Source of the DNA: Polaromonas sp.
Lineage (GTDB): Bacteria > Pseudomonadota > Gammaproteobacteria > Burkholderiales > Burkholderiaceae_C
DNA length: 64,000 bases
Assembly: GCF_016185115.1 (NCBI RefSeq)
Contig: NZ_JACPOF010000020.1
Coordinates: forward strand, 62,001-126,000
Reading direction: 5' to 3'
Both the position numbers and the translations under genes were made by a program. The notes below the pieces were generated by a model. That model was not told the origin of the DNA. It saw only the letters and a program-made list of their open reading frames with translations, and did no database searches. Positions 43,944 through 53,407 of the stretch are shown here, piece by piece. Position 1 is the stretch's first letter; every line of letters begins with the position of its first letter.

Positions 43944-44333
43944 TCAGCTTTTTTTGGCCGGGTTCACCACTGCATCAGGCTGCTTGCTGCTGGGAGGGCT
44001 GGCCGCTGTTGCCGCGGGTGAATGCGCGCCGGCGGCTTCCAGCGGTTTGGCGGCCTCAGGCGGCGTGTAAACAAAAGCACCCGGGTCGGCGCACGCAGCG
44101 GCGGCGGTAGCAGGTTTGGTCTCCTTGCCCGCTGCCTTGGCCGATTTGTAATATGCGGCAGCCACCTTGTCCTGCGATTTGCAAAGCTGGTAGGTGTCGA
44201 CCTTGCCGGCCCAGGCAGCCTTGGCAGCAGCCTCTGCGGCCTTGGCTTTGGCTTCATCGCTGAGGGCAGGCAGCTTGGCCAGCGCCAGCGATGACACTGC
44301 AAGGAGAACGCTTGGGATGAGAAGTTTTTTCAT
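43944..44333 (-). CDS. Small exported Ala/Lys-rich protein of the formate dehydrogenase locus
   Basis: This 129-aa protein starts with a signal peptide (MKKLLIPSVLLAVSSLALAK). The mature part is Ala/Lys-rich with DTYQLCKSQDKVAAAYYKS and a Pro-rich tail, and has two cysteines. Function is unknown. It is the last gene before fdhD in the formate dehydrogenase block and sits 62 bp after the cytochrome b subunit gene, so a partner role for that complex is likely (inference). Confidence 0.7.
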   Translation of the reverse strand: MKKLLIPSVLLAVSSLALAKLPALSDEAKAKAAEAAAKAAWAGKVDTYQLCKSQDKVAAAYYKSAKAAGKETKPATAAAACADPGAFVYTPPEAAKPLEAAGAHSPAATAASPPSSKQPDAVVNPAKKS

Positions 44334-44395
44334 GGAGTTCCCGCTCTTGTCTGTCTTGTCTGCTGTCCGTCGTGTGGTGGCTGCCGGATCCGCGC

Positions 44396-45586
44396 TCAGG
44401 CCTGCGCAGCCTGGCCAGTCGGCACGGGCTCGCTGCGCTGGGCCGGAATGCGGCCTGCCTTGACATCGTCGTACCAGTACTCGTGATGGTCCCTGGCCCA
44501 AGCCTCGTCGACATAGCCGGTTTTCATGCCCTGGTAGGCGCCCTGCATGCCAATCGTGCCGAGGTAAATATGCCCCAGGAAAAGGCACATCATCAGCACC
44601 GTGGCCACGGCATGAACCATGTGCGCCACCTGCATGGTCGAGCGCTCATACACCAGGCCAGGCAAAAGCTTGTCGAGCACAAAGCCTGAAGACACCACCA
44701 CCAGACCCAGGAAGAACACACCACCCCAGAACACGAGTTTTTCGCCGGCGTTAAAACGGTTGGATGCAGGCTCCACACCCGAGATCAAGCCACCGCCCTT
44801 GCGCAACCAGGTCAGGTCGCCCTTTTGCGGCCAGTTATCGCGCACGAAAGTGAAAAACACGATCACCAGCGACACCGCAAACAAGGGGCCGGCAAAATTG
44901 TGCATTGTTTTAAGCACGTAGGTGAGCCAGCCAAACAGCGCACCGCCCAGGATGGGCTGGAGAAAAAATTTGCCAAAAGCCATGACCACACCAGACACCG
45001 CCAGGATCACAAAGGCAATGGCATTGGACCAGTGCGCAGCACGCTCGAACGGTGTGAAGCGTTCGATCTTTCGCCCAGTGTCAGGTGCATGGTTTTTGAT
45101 ACTGCCCTTTGCAAAATAAAAGAGCGCAATCGCCAGCACCACGATCAGCAACAGGGAACCGCCATAAGGAATGAGCCAGTTGTTGCGTACCTGCCGCCAG
45201 GCTTCACCAGCGTTGGTCAGGCGCAAACCGGGGTACTGGACGAAAGGCTGGATCAGGTTGCCAGCTTCAGGTGACTCGCTTTTAGGCAGGCTGCTGTAGC
45301 CCGTGACACCGCTGCCCACCTGGCGCCACATGGGTGCATTGTTGCCGGGCTGAACCTTCATGCGTTCCCCGTTGGTCTGGCCCGCGTATTTGGGGTCTTC
45401 ACTGGCGTCGGGTTTGACCTCAAAAATATTCTGGCCCTGGATGGCTGCCGCGCCCGCAACCGCCGGCGCGGGTGACACTGGCGTTGGCGTCGTCGCCGCA
45501 GCCTGCGGGCTGGCAGGTGCCTGCGCACAAACCCACCCGGCACATCCAAGCGCCATCAAAAAAACCGCCAGCCGAGCACGTTTCAT
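44396..45586 (-). CDS. Formate dehydrogenase gamma subunit (cytochrome b)
   Basis: This membrane subunit passes electrons from the periplasmic formate dehydrogenase to quinone. A signal peptide (MKRARLAVFLMALGCAGWVC) and a periplasmic Ala/Pro-rich section precede a membrane segment at about 133-152. The cytochrome b561-like core follows, with heme histidines in FERAAHWSNAIAF, LKTMHNFAGPLF and MAHMVHAVATVLMM. At 396 aa it is almost twice FdoI, typical of the Fdh3C type in betaproteobacteria. Confidence 0.92.
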   Translation of the reverse strand: MKRARLAVFLMALGCAGWVCAQAPASPQAAATTPTPVSPAPAVAGAAAIQGQNIFEVKPDASEDPKYAGQTNGERMKVQPGNNAPMWRQVGSGVTGYSSLPKSESPEAGNLIQPFVQYPGLRLTNAGEAWRQVRNNWLIPYGGSLLLIVVLAIALFYFAKGSIKNHAPDTGRKIERFTPFERAAHWSNAIAFVILAVSGVVMAFGKFFLQPILGGALFGWLTYVLKTMHNFAGPLFAVSLVIVFFTFVRDNWPQKGDLTWLRKGGGLISGVEPASNRFNAGEKLVFWGGVFFLGLVVVSSGFVLDKLLPGLVYERSTMQVAHMVHAVATVLMMCLFLGHIYLGTIGMQGAYQGMKTGYVDEAWARDHHEYWYDDVKAGRIPAQRSEPVPTGQAAQA

Positions 45587-45600
45587 AGGTCCTCCGGCTC

Positions 45601-45840
45601 TTATTTGGATGGAACCAGCCTGGAATATTCGTTCTGGGTGTTCTGCATGCGGGCTTTGAGCCCCTGCTCCCAGCTCACCTTGTCACCTGCCTTCCAGCCG
45701 GGTGCAACAAAGCCGTTGTCAGCGCCCTGGAAAGCCGCGACATCGCTCTTGCCGGCACCAAGTGTCTGGGGCTTTTCACCGCAGGCTGACAGGCAAAAGG
45801 CGACAGCCGCGACCGGCACCGCTACAAAAGGGCGCCTCAT
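45601..45840 (-). CDS. Small lipoprotein of the formate dehydrogenase locus
   Basis: This 79-aa protein has a lipoprotein signal with lipobox LSAC (VAAVAFCLSACGEK). No family is recognised. It lies between the beta and gamma subunit genes, overlapping the beta stop by 4 bp. Being coupled to both suggests a structural or assembly role at the membrane. Confidence 0.75.
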   Translation of the reverse strand: MRRPFVAVPVAAVAFCLSACGEKPQTLGAGKSDVAAFQGADNGFVAPGWKAGDKVSWEQGLKARMQNTQNEYSRLVPSK

Positions 45841-46457
45841 GATTTGGTACCTGCGGGGGGCTGGCCAGCCTGCTTGGATCCATACGCCGTTCCCCAACCC
45901 CAGACCTCGGCACCCTTGCCGCGCTGGACCACACGGTTACGGAATATGTCGGCGACCACATCGCCATCACCTGCCAGCAAGGCCTTGGTGGAGCACATCT
46001 CGGCGCAGGCGGGCAGCTTGCCCTCTGCCAGCCGGTTTCGGCCATATTTTTCAAACTCGGCTTCGCTGCCGTTGGCTTCGGGCCCACCGGCGCAGAAGGT
46101 GCACTTGTCCATCTTGCCGCGTACACCGAAGGTGCCGGCGGAAGGAAATTGCGGTGCGCCGAAGGGGCAGGCATAGGAGCAATAGCCGCAGCCGATGCAG
46201 ATGTCCTTGTCGTGCAACACCACCCCTTCGTCGGTGCGGTAAAAACAATTGACCGGGCAGACCGCCATGCACGGCGCATCGCTGCAGTGCATGCAGGCCA
46301 CCGAGATGGATTTTTCGCCAGGAACGCCGTCGTTGAGGGTCACCACCCGGCGGCGGTTCACGCCCCAGGGAACTTCGTGTTCATTCTTGCAGGCCGTGAC
46401 GCAACCGTTGCATTCGATGCAACGCTCTGAATCACAAACAAATTTCATTCTTGCCAT
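45837..46457 (-). CDS. Formate dehydrogenase beta subunit (four [4Fe-4S])
   Basis: This electron-transfer subunit has 206 aa. Four cluster motifs are visible: CIECNGCVTACKNEHEVPWG, CMHCSDAPCMAVCPVNC, CIGCGYCSYACPFGAPQF and CTFCAGGP with CAEMC. The ATG after GGAGAC (MARMKFVCDSERC) is chosen; the longer frame lacks a ribosome site. It is homologous to Fdh3B/FdoH but lacks the C-terminal membrane anchor, as in the Fdh3 type. Confidence 0.95.
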   Translation of the reverse strand: MARMKFVCDSERCIECNGCVTACKNEHEVPWGVNRRRVVTLNDGVPGEKSISVACMHCSDAPCMAVCPVNCFYRTDEGVVLHDKDICIGCGYCSYACPFGAPQFPSAGTFGVRGKMDKCTFCAGGPEANGSEAEFEKYGRNRLAEGKLPACAEMCSTKALLAGDGDVVADIFRNRVVQRGKGAEVWGWGTAYGSKQAGQPPAGTKS

Positions 46458-46551
46458 GTTGTCTCCGTATGCAGCGCAGGGCTGCCCCAAGCAAATACAG
46501 CAGCCCCGGACGGCAGCACCCGGCATGAAGTCAAAAACATGGCGGTCATGT

Positions 46552-49530
46552 TCATGCCTTCTCGACGTTGCAAACAGTCGTTTTGGTTTCCTGCATCATC
46601 GTCACACTGTCGTAGCCGTAGGTTGTGGCGGTGTTGATGGCTTCGCCACGAATGATGGGCGCCGCACCGTTGGGGTAATAGGCCAGCATGTCCGCCCCCT
46701 GCCATCGACCCGAGAAGTGGAAGGGCATGAACACCGTATCCGGACCGACACGCTCGGTCACCATGGCCTGGACGTTCAGGCGGGCACCGGTCGGTGTGCT
46801 GACCCAGGCGCGTTCGCCATTGCGAATGCCCTTGTCTGCAGCAACCTTGGGGTTGATTTCGATAAACATCTCCTGCTGCAGCTCGGCCAGCCAGGGGTTG
46901 GAGCGGGTTTCCTCGCCGCCGCCTTCGTACTCGACCAGACGACCCGAGGTCATGACCAGCGGGAACTTCTCATGCACCTTGTCAGCAATGTTTTTCTGCT
47001 GCACGCTTTTGTAGAGCGTCGGCAGGCGCCAGAAGGCTTTCTTGTCGTCGTGCGTCGGGTACTTGGCCATGAGGTCAGCACGGTTGCCGTAAAGCGGCTC
47101 CCGGTGCTGCGGAATGGCGTCGGGGAAGTTCCACACCACTGCGCGGGCCTTGGCGTTGCCGAATGGATGGCAGCCATGGTTTTTCATGACGACGCGGATA
47201 ATGCCGCCGGAAGAATCGGTCTTCCAGTTCTTGCCTTCGGCCGCAGCCTTCTCGGGCTCCGTGAGCTCATCCCACCAGCCCAGTTTTTTGAGCAGCACAT
47301 GATCAAACTCCGGGTAGCCCGTGGTGATGTCCGCCCCCTTGGAACAGGAACCGTCTTCAGCCAGCAGGTTGACGCCGTCTTTCTCAACGCCAAAGTTGGC
47401 CCGGAAATTACCGCCGCCGTCCATGACGTGTTTGGAAGTGTCATAAAGGTTGGGAGAACCCGGGTGCTTGAGCTCCGGCGTGCCCCAGCAGGGCCACGGC
47501 AGGCCAAAATAATCCCCCGTCGTGTCGTAACCCGTTTTGGCATCCTTGCCACCTTTTGACCTGAGGGTTTTCACATCAAACAGGTGCATGTTGCGCATGT
47601 GGGCCTGCAAACGCTCGGGACTCTGGCCGCTGTAGCCGATGGTCCACATGCATTTGTTGATCTCGCGCAGGATATCCTCGGGCACGGGCTCGTCCATGCC
47701 CTTGACCTTCTGCATCTTGTAGTTCTTCGACAGTTCCTTGGCAAAGCCGAGTTTTTCAGCCAATTGATGCATGATCATGTGGTCGGTGCGGCTTTCCCAC
47801 AGGGGTTCAATGACTTTTTCGCGCCACTGGATGGAGCGATTGGATGCCGTGACGGAACCGCTGGTTTCAAACTGCGTGGCGGCTGGCAACAGGTAGACCG
47901 CGCGGTTGGCGTTCAGGTCTTCCGGCTTGCCGGGCATGGCAGCCATGGCAGCAGTTGCGGACGGATACGGGTCAATCACCACCAGCAAATCCAGTTTGTC
48001 CATGGCGCGTTTCATTTCCAGCCCACGGGTCTGGGAGTTGGGCGCATGACCCCAGAACACCACGGCACGCAGGTTGGGATCCTGGTCTATGAATTCGTTT
48101 TTCTCCATCACGCCGTCAATCCAGCGTGAGACCGTGATACCCGGCTTGCCCATCATCGCTGCCGATGCGTAGCGGCCCTTGATCCAGTCGAAGTCCACAC
48201 CCCAGGTCTTGGCAAAGTGCCTCCATGAACCTTCCGCCAGGCCGTAATAACCGGGCAGGGAATCAGGATTGGGGCCCACATCGGTCGCACCCTGCACGTT
48301 GTCATGGCCCCGGAAAATATTCGTACCACCACCCGACACACCGACATTGCCGAGCGCCAGCTGCAGGATGCAGGAGGCGCGGACGATGGCGTTGCCGATG
48401 GTGTGCTGCGTCTGGCCCATGCACCAGACGATCGTGGACGGCCTGTTTTTGGCCATCATCTCGGCCGCCATGTAAACCCGCGCCTCGGGCACACCGCAGG
48501 CTTCCTCAACCTTGTCGGGCGTCCACTTGGCCATGACCTCGGCCTTGATCTGGTCCATGCCGTAGACACGGTCATTGATGTACCTGGTGTCTTCCCATCC
48601 ATTCTTGAAGATGTGATACAGCATGCCGAAGAGGAAAGGAATGTCCGACCCTGAACGGATGCGGATGTACTCGTCAGCCTTGGCAGCCGTGCGGGTAAAG
48701 CGCGGATCCACCACGATCATCTTGCAACCCGTTTCCTTGGCATGCAGCATGTGCAGCAAACTCACCGGGTGCGCTTCGGCAGCGTTGGAGCCGATGTACA
48801 ACGCGCACTTGCTGTTTTGCATGTCGTTGTACGAATTGGTCATCGCTCCGTAACCCCAGGTGTTGGCAACGCCGGCAACCGTGGTCGAATGGCAGATGCG
48901 GGCCTGGTGGTCGCAGTTGTTGCTGCCCCAGAAGCTCATCCATTTGCGCAGCAGGTAGGCCTGCTCGTTGTTGTGTTTGGAAGAACCCACCACATAAATC
49001 GAATCGGGGCCGCTGGCCTTGCGCAACTCGAGCAGGCGGGCGGAAATTTCGGTCAGCGCGGTGTCCCAGGTGATGCGTTCGTACTTGCCGTTGACCAGCT
49101 TCATCGGGTAACGCAGGCGGAACTCTCCATGACCGTGCTCGCGCAGCGCCGCACCCTTCGCGCAATGCGCACCAAGATTGATGGGCGAATCAAATACGGG
49201 CTCCTGTCGAACCCAGATGCCGTTCTCAACCACGGCATCAACTGCGCAGCCCACAGAGCAGTGCGTACAGACTGTTCGCTTGACCTCTATCTTCCCTTTG
49301 CCGTCAGCCGCAGCGCCGGGCGCCGCTGCATCCGCTTTTTTAACAAGCGTCAGTTGCGACGCGGCAAGCCCGACACCGACACCAAGCCCCGAACGGCGCA
49401 AAAAAGCGCGGCGATCCATGGTTGGCAAGGCGTTTGACAGGCCGCGGGACAGGCTTTGCACAAATCGCGCCGAACCATCGCGATGCGCTGGGCTGCCGTG
49501 AAGACCGTGGGATTTTTTCGTGAGAAGCAT
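46552..49530 (-). CDS. Formate dehydrogenase alpha subunit, periplasmic (Mo/W-bis-MGD)
   Basis: This catalytic subunit has 992 aa. It carries a Tat signal (DRRAFLRRSGLGVGVGL at about residue 39), the first [4Fe-4S] motif in TVCTHCSVGCAVD with HCAKGAAL, and the metal-ligand cysteine in ARICHSTTVAG (Cys rather than selenocysteine), followed by the catalytic His. The C-terminal MGD-binding part includes PLVMTSGRLVEYEGGG. Formate is oxidised to CO2 in the periplasm. Metal may be Mo or W. It is followed by beta, a small lipoprotein and gamma. Confidence 0.95.
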   Translation of the reverse strand: MLLTKKSHGLHGSPAHRDGSARFVQSLSRGLSNALPTMDRRAFLRRSGLGVGVGLAASQLTLVKKADAAAPGAAADGKGKIEVKRTVCTHCSVGCAVDAVVENGIWVRQEPVFDSPINLGAHCAKGAALREHGHGEFRLRYPMKLVNGKYERITWDTALTEISARLLELRKASGPDSIYVVGSSKHNNEQAYLLRKWMSFWGSNNCDHQARICHSTTVAGVANTWGYGAMTNSYNDMQNSKCALYIGSNAAEAHPVSLLHMLHAKETGCKMIVVDPRFTRTAAKADEYIRIRSGSDIPFLFGMLYHIFKNGWEDTRYINDRVYGMDQIKAEVMAKWTPDKVEEACGVPEARVYMAAEMMAKNRPSTIVWCMGQTQHTIGNAIVRASCILQLALGNVGVSGGGTNIFRGHDNVQGATDVGPNPDSLPGYYGLAEGSWRHFAKTWGVDFDWIKGRYASAAMMGKPGITVSRWIDGVMEKNEFIDQDPNLRAVVFWGHAPNSQTRGLEMKRAMDKLDLLVVIDPYPSATAAMAAMPGKPEDLNANRAVYLLPAATQFETSGSVTASNRSIQWREKVIEPLWESRTDHMIMHQLAEKLGFAKELSKNYKMQKVKGMDEPVPEDILREINKCMWTIGYSGQSPERLQAHMRNMHLFDVKTLRSKGGKDAKTGYDTTGDYFGLPWPCWGTPELKHPGSPNLYDTSKHVMDGGGNFRANFGVEKDGVNLLAEDGSCSKGADITTGYPEFDHVLLKKLGWWDELTEPEKAAAEGKNWKTDSSGGIIRVVMKNHGCHPFGNAKARAVVWNFPDAIPQHREPLYGNRADLMAKYPTHDDKKAFWRLPTLYKSVQQKNIADKVHEKFPLVMTSGRLVEYEGGGEETRSNPWLAELQQEMFIEINPKVAADKGIRNGERAWVSTPTGARLNVQAMVTERVGPDTVFMPFHFSGRWQGADMLAYYPNGAAPIIRGEAINTATTYGYDSVTMMQETKTTVCNVEKA

Positions 49531-49560
49531 GCAGCTCTCCGTAAGAATGAAACGGGTGAA

Positions 49561-49773
49561 TTAAATTCGCGTGGTTTTGTAATAGCGCTTGACGTGCTCG
49601 GAAAGGCTGTATCCACCACCTTTTTCAGGCGCTGGTCGAGGCAGTTCAACGGCCTCTGCTGCGGGTGCACCTGTGATGCGGGGCAAGGCCACCACGGCCG
49701 CTGCGGCGGCGCCGGTCGCTGCGGCACCGAAAAAGAAACCCCGACGGGAGGGTTTTGGCTGGCTTTCCTGCAT
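49561..49773 (-). CDS. Small Tat-signal protein preceding formate dehydrogenase alpha
   Basis: The 70-aa product consists mostly of a twin-arginine signal (SRRGFFFGAAATGAAAAAVV) and a short tail (YSLSEHVKRYYKTTRI). Such small proteins precede Fdh3-type operons in many proteobacteria. A role as escort or accessory subunit of the alpha subunit is likely but unproven. The ATG with MQESQPKPSRR is preferred over an upstream start in the same frame. Confidence 0.8.
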   Translation of the reverse strand: MQESQPKPSRRGFFFGAAATGAAAAAVVALPRITGAPAAEAVELPRPAPEKGGGYSLSEHVKRYYKTTRI

Positions 49774-50001
49774 CTTGGTCTCCAAGGAAGCGTGGCTACA
49801 CGGGAAGAGGCTTGCGCGCTGATTTGTCCACTGTACGCCACCGCGGCTCCTGCGGCAATCGATCTTGAAGAGTCCCACCCCATGGCTAGGGAAAACGATA
49901 GGTGGACCTGGGTTGCCGGCGAACTGTGTGTGCGCAGCGCTGCTGCAAGCTGGAAGAGACCGGAATTCCAGGTAGCCGGTTAGTTTTCAGTCTGCGCGTG
50001 T

Positions 50002-50640
50002 CTAGGCAAGCATGTCAAACCCCTGCGCCTCCACGCTCACAAAAGTCTGGGTGAATGCGGCCAGCGCCCGATAAAACCGTGCCTCTGGATGTTGCATGAC
50101 GGCTTCGCACATCCGCGATATCCAGGGCTGTACCTGCGTCGCGAAAAAAGCCTGCTGGCGCGTCAGGTTGGCCACTTCTGCGTCATCGCCAGCAATCAGG
50201 TAGCGCATGACTTCACAAAGGTAAGCCACATGGTCCTCGGTCTCTGACATGGCATCGTCACGGACCAGTCCCAGCGCAGCCAGCTCCGTGCGCAATGCAG
50301 CCAGCGGTTTTTCGTTCAGGAAGCCGCTGAGGTAATGGGAACCGAAAAGGTAAACCTCGGGTTTGCCCACGCCACCAAAAAGCAGGTCGTATTCGTTTGC
50401 GATGTCTGCCAGGCTTTGCTCGCGTGAGGCGGCCACCAGTTCGGTCCACGAGCTTTCGAGCACGGCGCCCGGCGCGGGCGTTTCAGTGACAGCCACCTGG
50501 AGATTGGCCAGCAGGTCTGGCGAAGGGGCCGCGTAATACAACGCTGCGAGCAGGCCGTAGACCTCCGCACGTGCGGTTTCCTCATCCAGGGCGGAGCTGG
50601 CGAGCTGTGCGGGGGTGATGGTTTGCATGGGCACTTGCAT
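50002..50640 (-). CDS. TorD-family molybdoenzyme chaperone
   Basis: This cytoplasmic chaperone of 212 aa assists folding and cofactor loading of a Tat-exported molybdoenzyme. The all-helical TorD/DmsD pattern includes ARAEVYGLLAALYYAAPSPD, the motif EYDLLFGGVGKPEVYLFGSH (typical EYxxLF), and an acidic helix with SETEDHVAYLCEVMRYLI. It sits between the small Tat protein gene and the multi-cluster ferredoxin. Its client is probably the periplasmic formate dehydrogenase alpha subunit (inference). Confidence 0.92.
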   Translation of the reverse strand: MQVPMQTITPAQLASSALDEETARAEVYGLLAALYYAAPSPDLLANLQVAVTETPAPGAVLESSWTELVAASREQSLADIANEYDLLFGGVGKPEVYLFGSHYLSGFLNEKPLAALRTELAALGLVRDDAMSETEDHVAYLCEVMRYLIAGDDAEVANLTRQQAFFATQVQPWISRMCEAVMQHPEARFYRALAAFTQTFVSVEAQGFDMLA

Positions 50641-50646
50641 TGGGCT

Positions 50647-52770
50647 TTAAGGGATATCGGTGATCCTGATTTCATTTTGGGCTGAATAGATGTCCACCAC
50701 GCGGCAGTCACCACACATCTTGAGCCGGTCTGCAGCGTCCCCCTGAAACATCGCATGCCCCGCAAGCTTGCCGAGCATGGACTCAATCGCCTTGAGCGTT
50801 CCGAACGGCTTGCTGCAGCGCATGCACCGGTAAGGCTGGCTCTCATTGAGTATCCGCGCATCCTTGCGCTGCGGCGTGAGCAGCAGACGCGGCTGCAGCG
50901 TAATGGCGTCTTCCGGGCAGGTACTGGCGCACAGGCCGCACTGCACGCAGTTCTTTTCGATGAACTTCAGCTGTGGCCGCTCGGGGTTGTCCTGCAGTGC
51001 GCTGGCCGGGCAGGCGCTCACACAGCTCAGGCAGAGCGTGCAGGTGTCAGTATTCACCAGCAGGCTGCCAAAAGGAGAGCCTGTCGCCGGTAACTCAATC
51101 GCCTCCGGCAAAACAGCAGGCGCATGTGTGATCAGATGATCCAGCGCCATGTCCAGCGTCCCGCGCTTTTCCTGTACTACCGCAAAACGGGCGGCACCTG
51201 GTGGCACGATAGGCCTGGCGCGCGCCACGGCCTGCAGACTGGCATCAAGGTCGGTGACAGCCGCCGAATGAACCAGGTGGAAATGCACCCCTGCATAACC
51301 CAGGCCGTTAAGGACAGCTTGGGCCACGCGCATCTGTTCCGCAAGGCCATCGCGGTAAGCTGGCGCCTCCTCGTCGGTAGTCAATACCACGACCTGCGCC
51401 GCGCCAAAGGCCAGCGCGCTGAGCCAGAGATCCAGGCCCACACTGGCCGTGTGCCAAAGACCCAGGGGAATCACATTCGCAGGTACGCCACGCACACCTT
51501 TTTGCAGCCGGGCAGCGCGGCCAAGCGCTTCAAGTGCCTGCACGCCGCTAGCCTGACTGTGCAGCAAAACGACCGCATGGGTGCCCCCAGCCTTGGTATA
51601 GGTTGACAGCAGCGTCTTGAGGCGCACACCCTGCTCACTCGCACGCGGGTAGGCATAGGTCAATGCACCCGTGGGGCATGCCGTTGTGCAGGCGCCGCAG
51701 CCTACGCACAGATTGGGATTGACCACAATCTGCTGGCGGCTTTTTTCGCTGCTGATGGCGCTGGCCGAGCAGATGTCCATGCACGCGCTGCAGCCGACTG
51801 TTTCGTTACGGCTGTGCGCGCAGAGCTTTTGTTTGTAGTTGAAAAATTTGGGCTTCTCAAACTCACCGACCATGTCGCGCAGCTTGACCACGGTGGGCAG
51901 CAGGCCGGGTGAGGCCAGCCCCAGCGATGCGTCCAGCGCGAAGTACCCCTGTGGCGGGGCATGCAGGGTAATCAGCGGCTGCGAACCCAGGTCGAGCACC
52001 AGGTCAAAGGCTTCGGTGACCTGCTGCGGGGCCCGGCTGAAATCGATCGCACCGGCCACCTTGCATACCGCCACACAGTCACGATGCGATGTGCACTTGT
52101 CGCTGTCAATCTGGTAGCTGAGGTCAATCGCACCCTCGGGGCACACCGCCACACACGCGTTGCAGCGGGTGCAGAGGTCAAGGTCAATCGGGTTGCTTTT
52201 GAGCCATCGGGCTTCAAACGCACCGAGCCAGCCTTTCAATTTGAGTTCGTCACCGCTGATGACAGGGTATTGCCGTTCCTGAAGGGGAAATCCAGACTGG
52301 GGCGCCATGGCGACGCCCTGCGCAAAAATCGTGACCTCCAGCGCATCGGCGACCAGCGCCGCAATCTGCTCGGCCTGGTCAAGAGGCCCCACGATCAAAA
52401 GACGGCCTGTGCTTTTATAGGTAACTGTAGAAACCGGTTCTGCGTCCGGCAGATGCGCCGCAGCAAGTAATGCTGCGATTTTCGGCATAGCCTCGCCAGC
52501 ATCCCTGCTCCATCCACCCGTCTCCCGGATATTCACAAACCTGACAACTGAACTGGCCCTTTCAGTCTGCCCGGCCACTTCTGCAAACAAACGCTTCTCC
52601 TGCGTGCAGGCCACGACAACATCTTGGCCTGACTGGATGGCTTTCTGGAAAGCGCCGGCCTCGCGGCGGCAGAGCGCCGAATGCAGTGTCAGGGTTTGAT
52701 CAAGCGCTGCGCCCAGCGCCTGGGGCTGGAGCGGCATGGTCTGGTTGCAATCGCAAATCAGTGTTGGCAT
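50647..52770 (-). CDS. Multi-[4Fe-4S] ferredoxin-like protein (707 aa)
   Basis: This is a large cytoplasmic iron-sulfur protein. At least six cluster-binding sets are visible: CTRCNACVAVCPEGAI, CTSHRDCVAVC, CSACMDICSASAI, CVGCGACTTACPTGAL, CTLCLSCVSACPASAL and CVQCGLCASTCPEDAI, plus a C-terminal CMRCSKPFG with CGDC. The middle has a non-Cys-rich domain (about 400-540). It lies in a conserved-looking set with TorD, DUF3305 and DUF3306 genes between two formate dehydrogenases; an electron-distribution or maturation role is plausible. A longer upstream frame would overlap the DUF3306 gene, and the chosen ATG (MPTLICDCNQTM) already overlaps it by 71 bp. Confidence 0.88.
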   Translation of the reverse strand: MPTLICDCNQTMPLQPQALGAALDQTLTLHSALCRREAGAFQKAIQSGQDVVVACTQEKRLFAEVAGQTERASSVVRFVNIRETGGWSRDAGEAMPKIAALLAAAHLPDAEPVSTVTYKSTGRLLIVGPLDQAEQIAALVADALEVTIFAQGVAMAPQSGFPLQERQYPVISGDELKLKGWLGAFEARWLKSNPIDLDLCTRCNACVAVCPEGAIDLSYQIDSDKCTSHRDCVAVCKVAGAIDFSRAPQQVTEAFDLVLDLGSQPLITLHAPPQGYFALDASLGLASPGLLPTVVKLRDMVGEFEKPKFFNYKQKLCAHSRNETVGCSACMDICSASAISSEKSRQQIVVNPNLCVGCGACTTACPTGALTYAYPRASEQGVRLKTLLSTYTKAGGTHAVVLLHSQASGVQALEALGRAARLQKGVRGVPANVIPLGLWHTASVGLDLWLSALAFGAAQVVVLTTDEEAPAYRDGLAEQMRVAQAVLNGLGYAGVHFHLVHSAAVTDLDASLQAVARARPIVPPGAARFAVVQEKRGTLDMALDHLITHAPAVLPEAIELPATGSPFGSLLVNTDTCTLCLSCVSACPASALQDNPERPQLKFIEKNCVQCGLCASTCPEDAITLQPRLLLTPQRKDARILNESQPYRCMRCSKPFGTLKAIESMLGKLAGHAMFQGDAADRLKMCGDCRVVDIYSAQNEIRITDIP

Positions 52771-53407
52771 GGTCTTTTTGGCTCGCCGCTGGGCCGGGCA
52801 ATTCTGGCACCGGCACGGTTTGGCTTGGGTTATCTGAAGCTGCGGATCCCGAAGAAGCTGTGTCCTGACTTTCACGCGACTGTGCCACGGTTTGGCCTGT
52901 GGGGGTATTCGCACTTTCCCCTGATGATGCAGCGATGCTGCCTGCGGCTTCGTCATCTTGGTCCGTCACATCATCAAACAGATGGAGGAACTTGCTGCCG
53001 TTCATCTTCCTGAGCATGGACTCGGGTATCGGGTCAGGAATTGAATAGTCGTCAATGTATGTGTCCAGACCATCCATCACGTTGAAGTGCGGGTCGGAGA
53101 AGAGCTTTTTCATGGCCGCATTGCGCACGGCACTGCCCACACCACGGACCATAAAAGGCGTGAAGTCAGAGTCTTTTGTGAGCACCTTCGCATCATCAAG
53201 CGAAAGGACTTTTTCCGGAAGTGCGGATGGCGCCGCAGCGGGGCCCTCCGTTGCGGACATCGGCGCCGGCTGGCTGGCTGGCGGTATGACCAGCTCGTCT
53301 GGAACGGGTTTTGCGGCCGGCACCGTCTCATCGAGTGGCTTGCCCTGCAAGACCTTTGTCTTGCGGCGCGCCCAGCGCCCCAGAAAACCGCCTGGTTCCT
53401 CAGCCAC
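52700..53407 (-). CDS. DUF3306-family protein
   Basis: Function unknown. The family start GFLGRWARRKTKVLQG is followed by a Pro-rich linker and a core DFTPFMVRGVGSAVRNAAMK, then DSIPDPIPESMLRKMNG-like text (IPDPIPESMLRKM), all typical of DUF3306. The C-terminal 90 residues are Ser/Ala/Gln-rich. A GTG start overlapping the DUF3305 stop is chosen (VAEEPGG). In other proteobacteria this family sits beside formate dehydrogenase genes, as here. Confidence 0.85.
   Translation of the reverse strand: MAEEPGGFLGRWARRKTKVLQGKPLDETVPAAKPVPDELVIPPASQPAPMSATEGPAAAPSALPEKVLSLDDAKVLTKDSDFTPFMVRGVGSAVRNAAMKKLFSDPHFNVMDGLDTYIDDYSIPDPIPESMLRKMNGSKFLHLFDDVTDQDDEAAGSIAASSGESANTPTGQTVAQSRESQDTASSGSAASDNPSQTVPVPELPGPAASQKDHANTDLRLQPDHAAPAPGAGRSA

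Noticed and set aside
43944..44588. 214-aa frame as the full exported protein near fdhD
   Set aside because: The first 85 residues lie over the 3' part of the cytochrome b gene; the signal peptide starts at the internal ATG at 44333.
46249..47559. Plus-strand open frame opposite the formate dehydrogenase alpha gene
   Set aside because: It is an antisense shadow of a well-supported catalytic subunit gene.
46552..49530. Selenocysteine in formate dehydrogenase alpha
   Set aside because: The metal-ligand position is an ordinary Cys codon (ARICHSTT), and there is no in-frame TGA.
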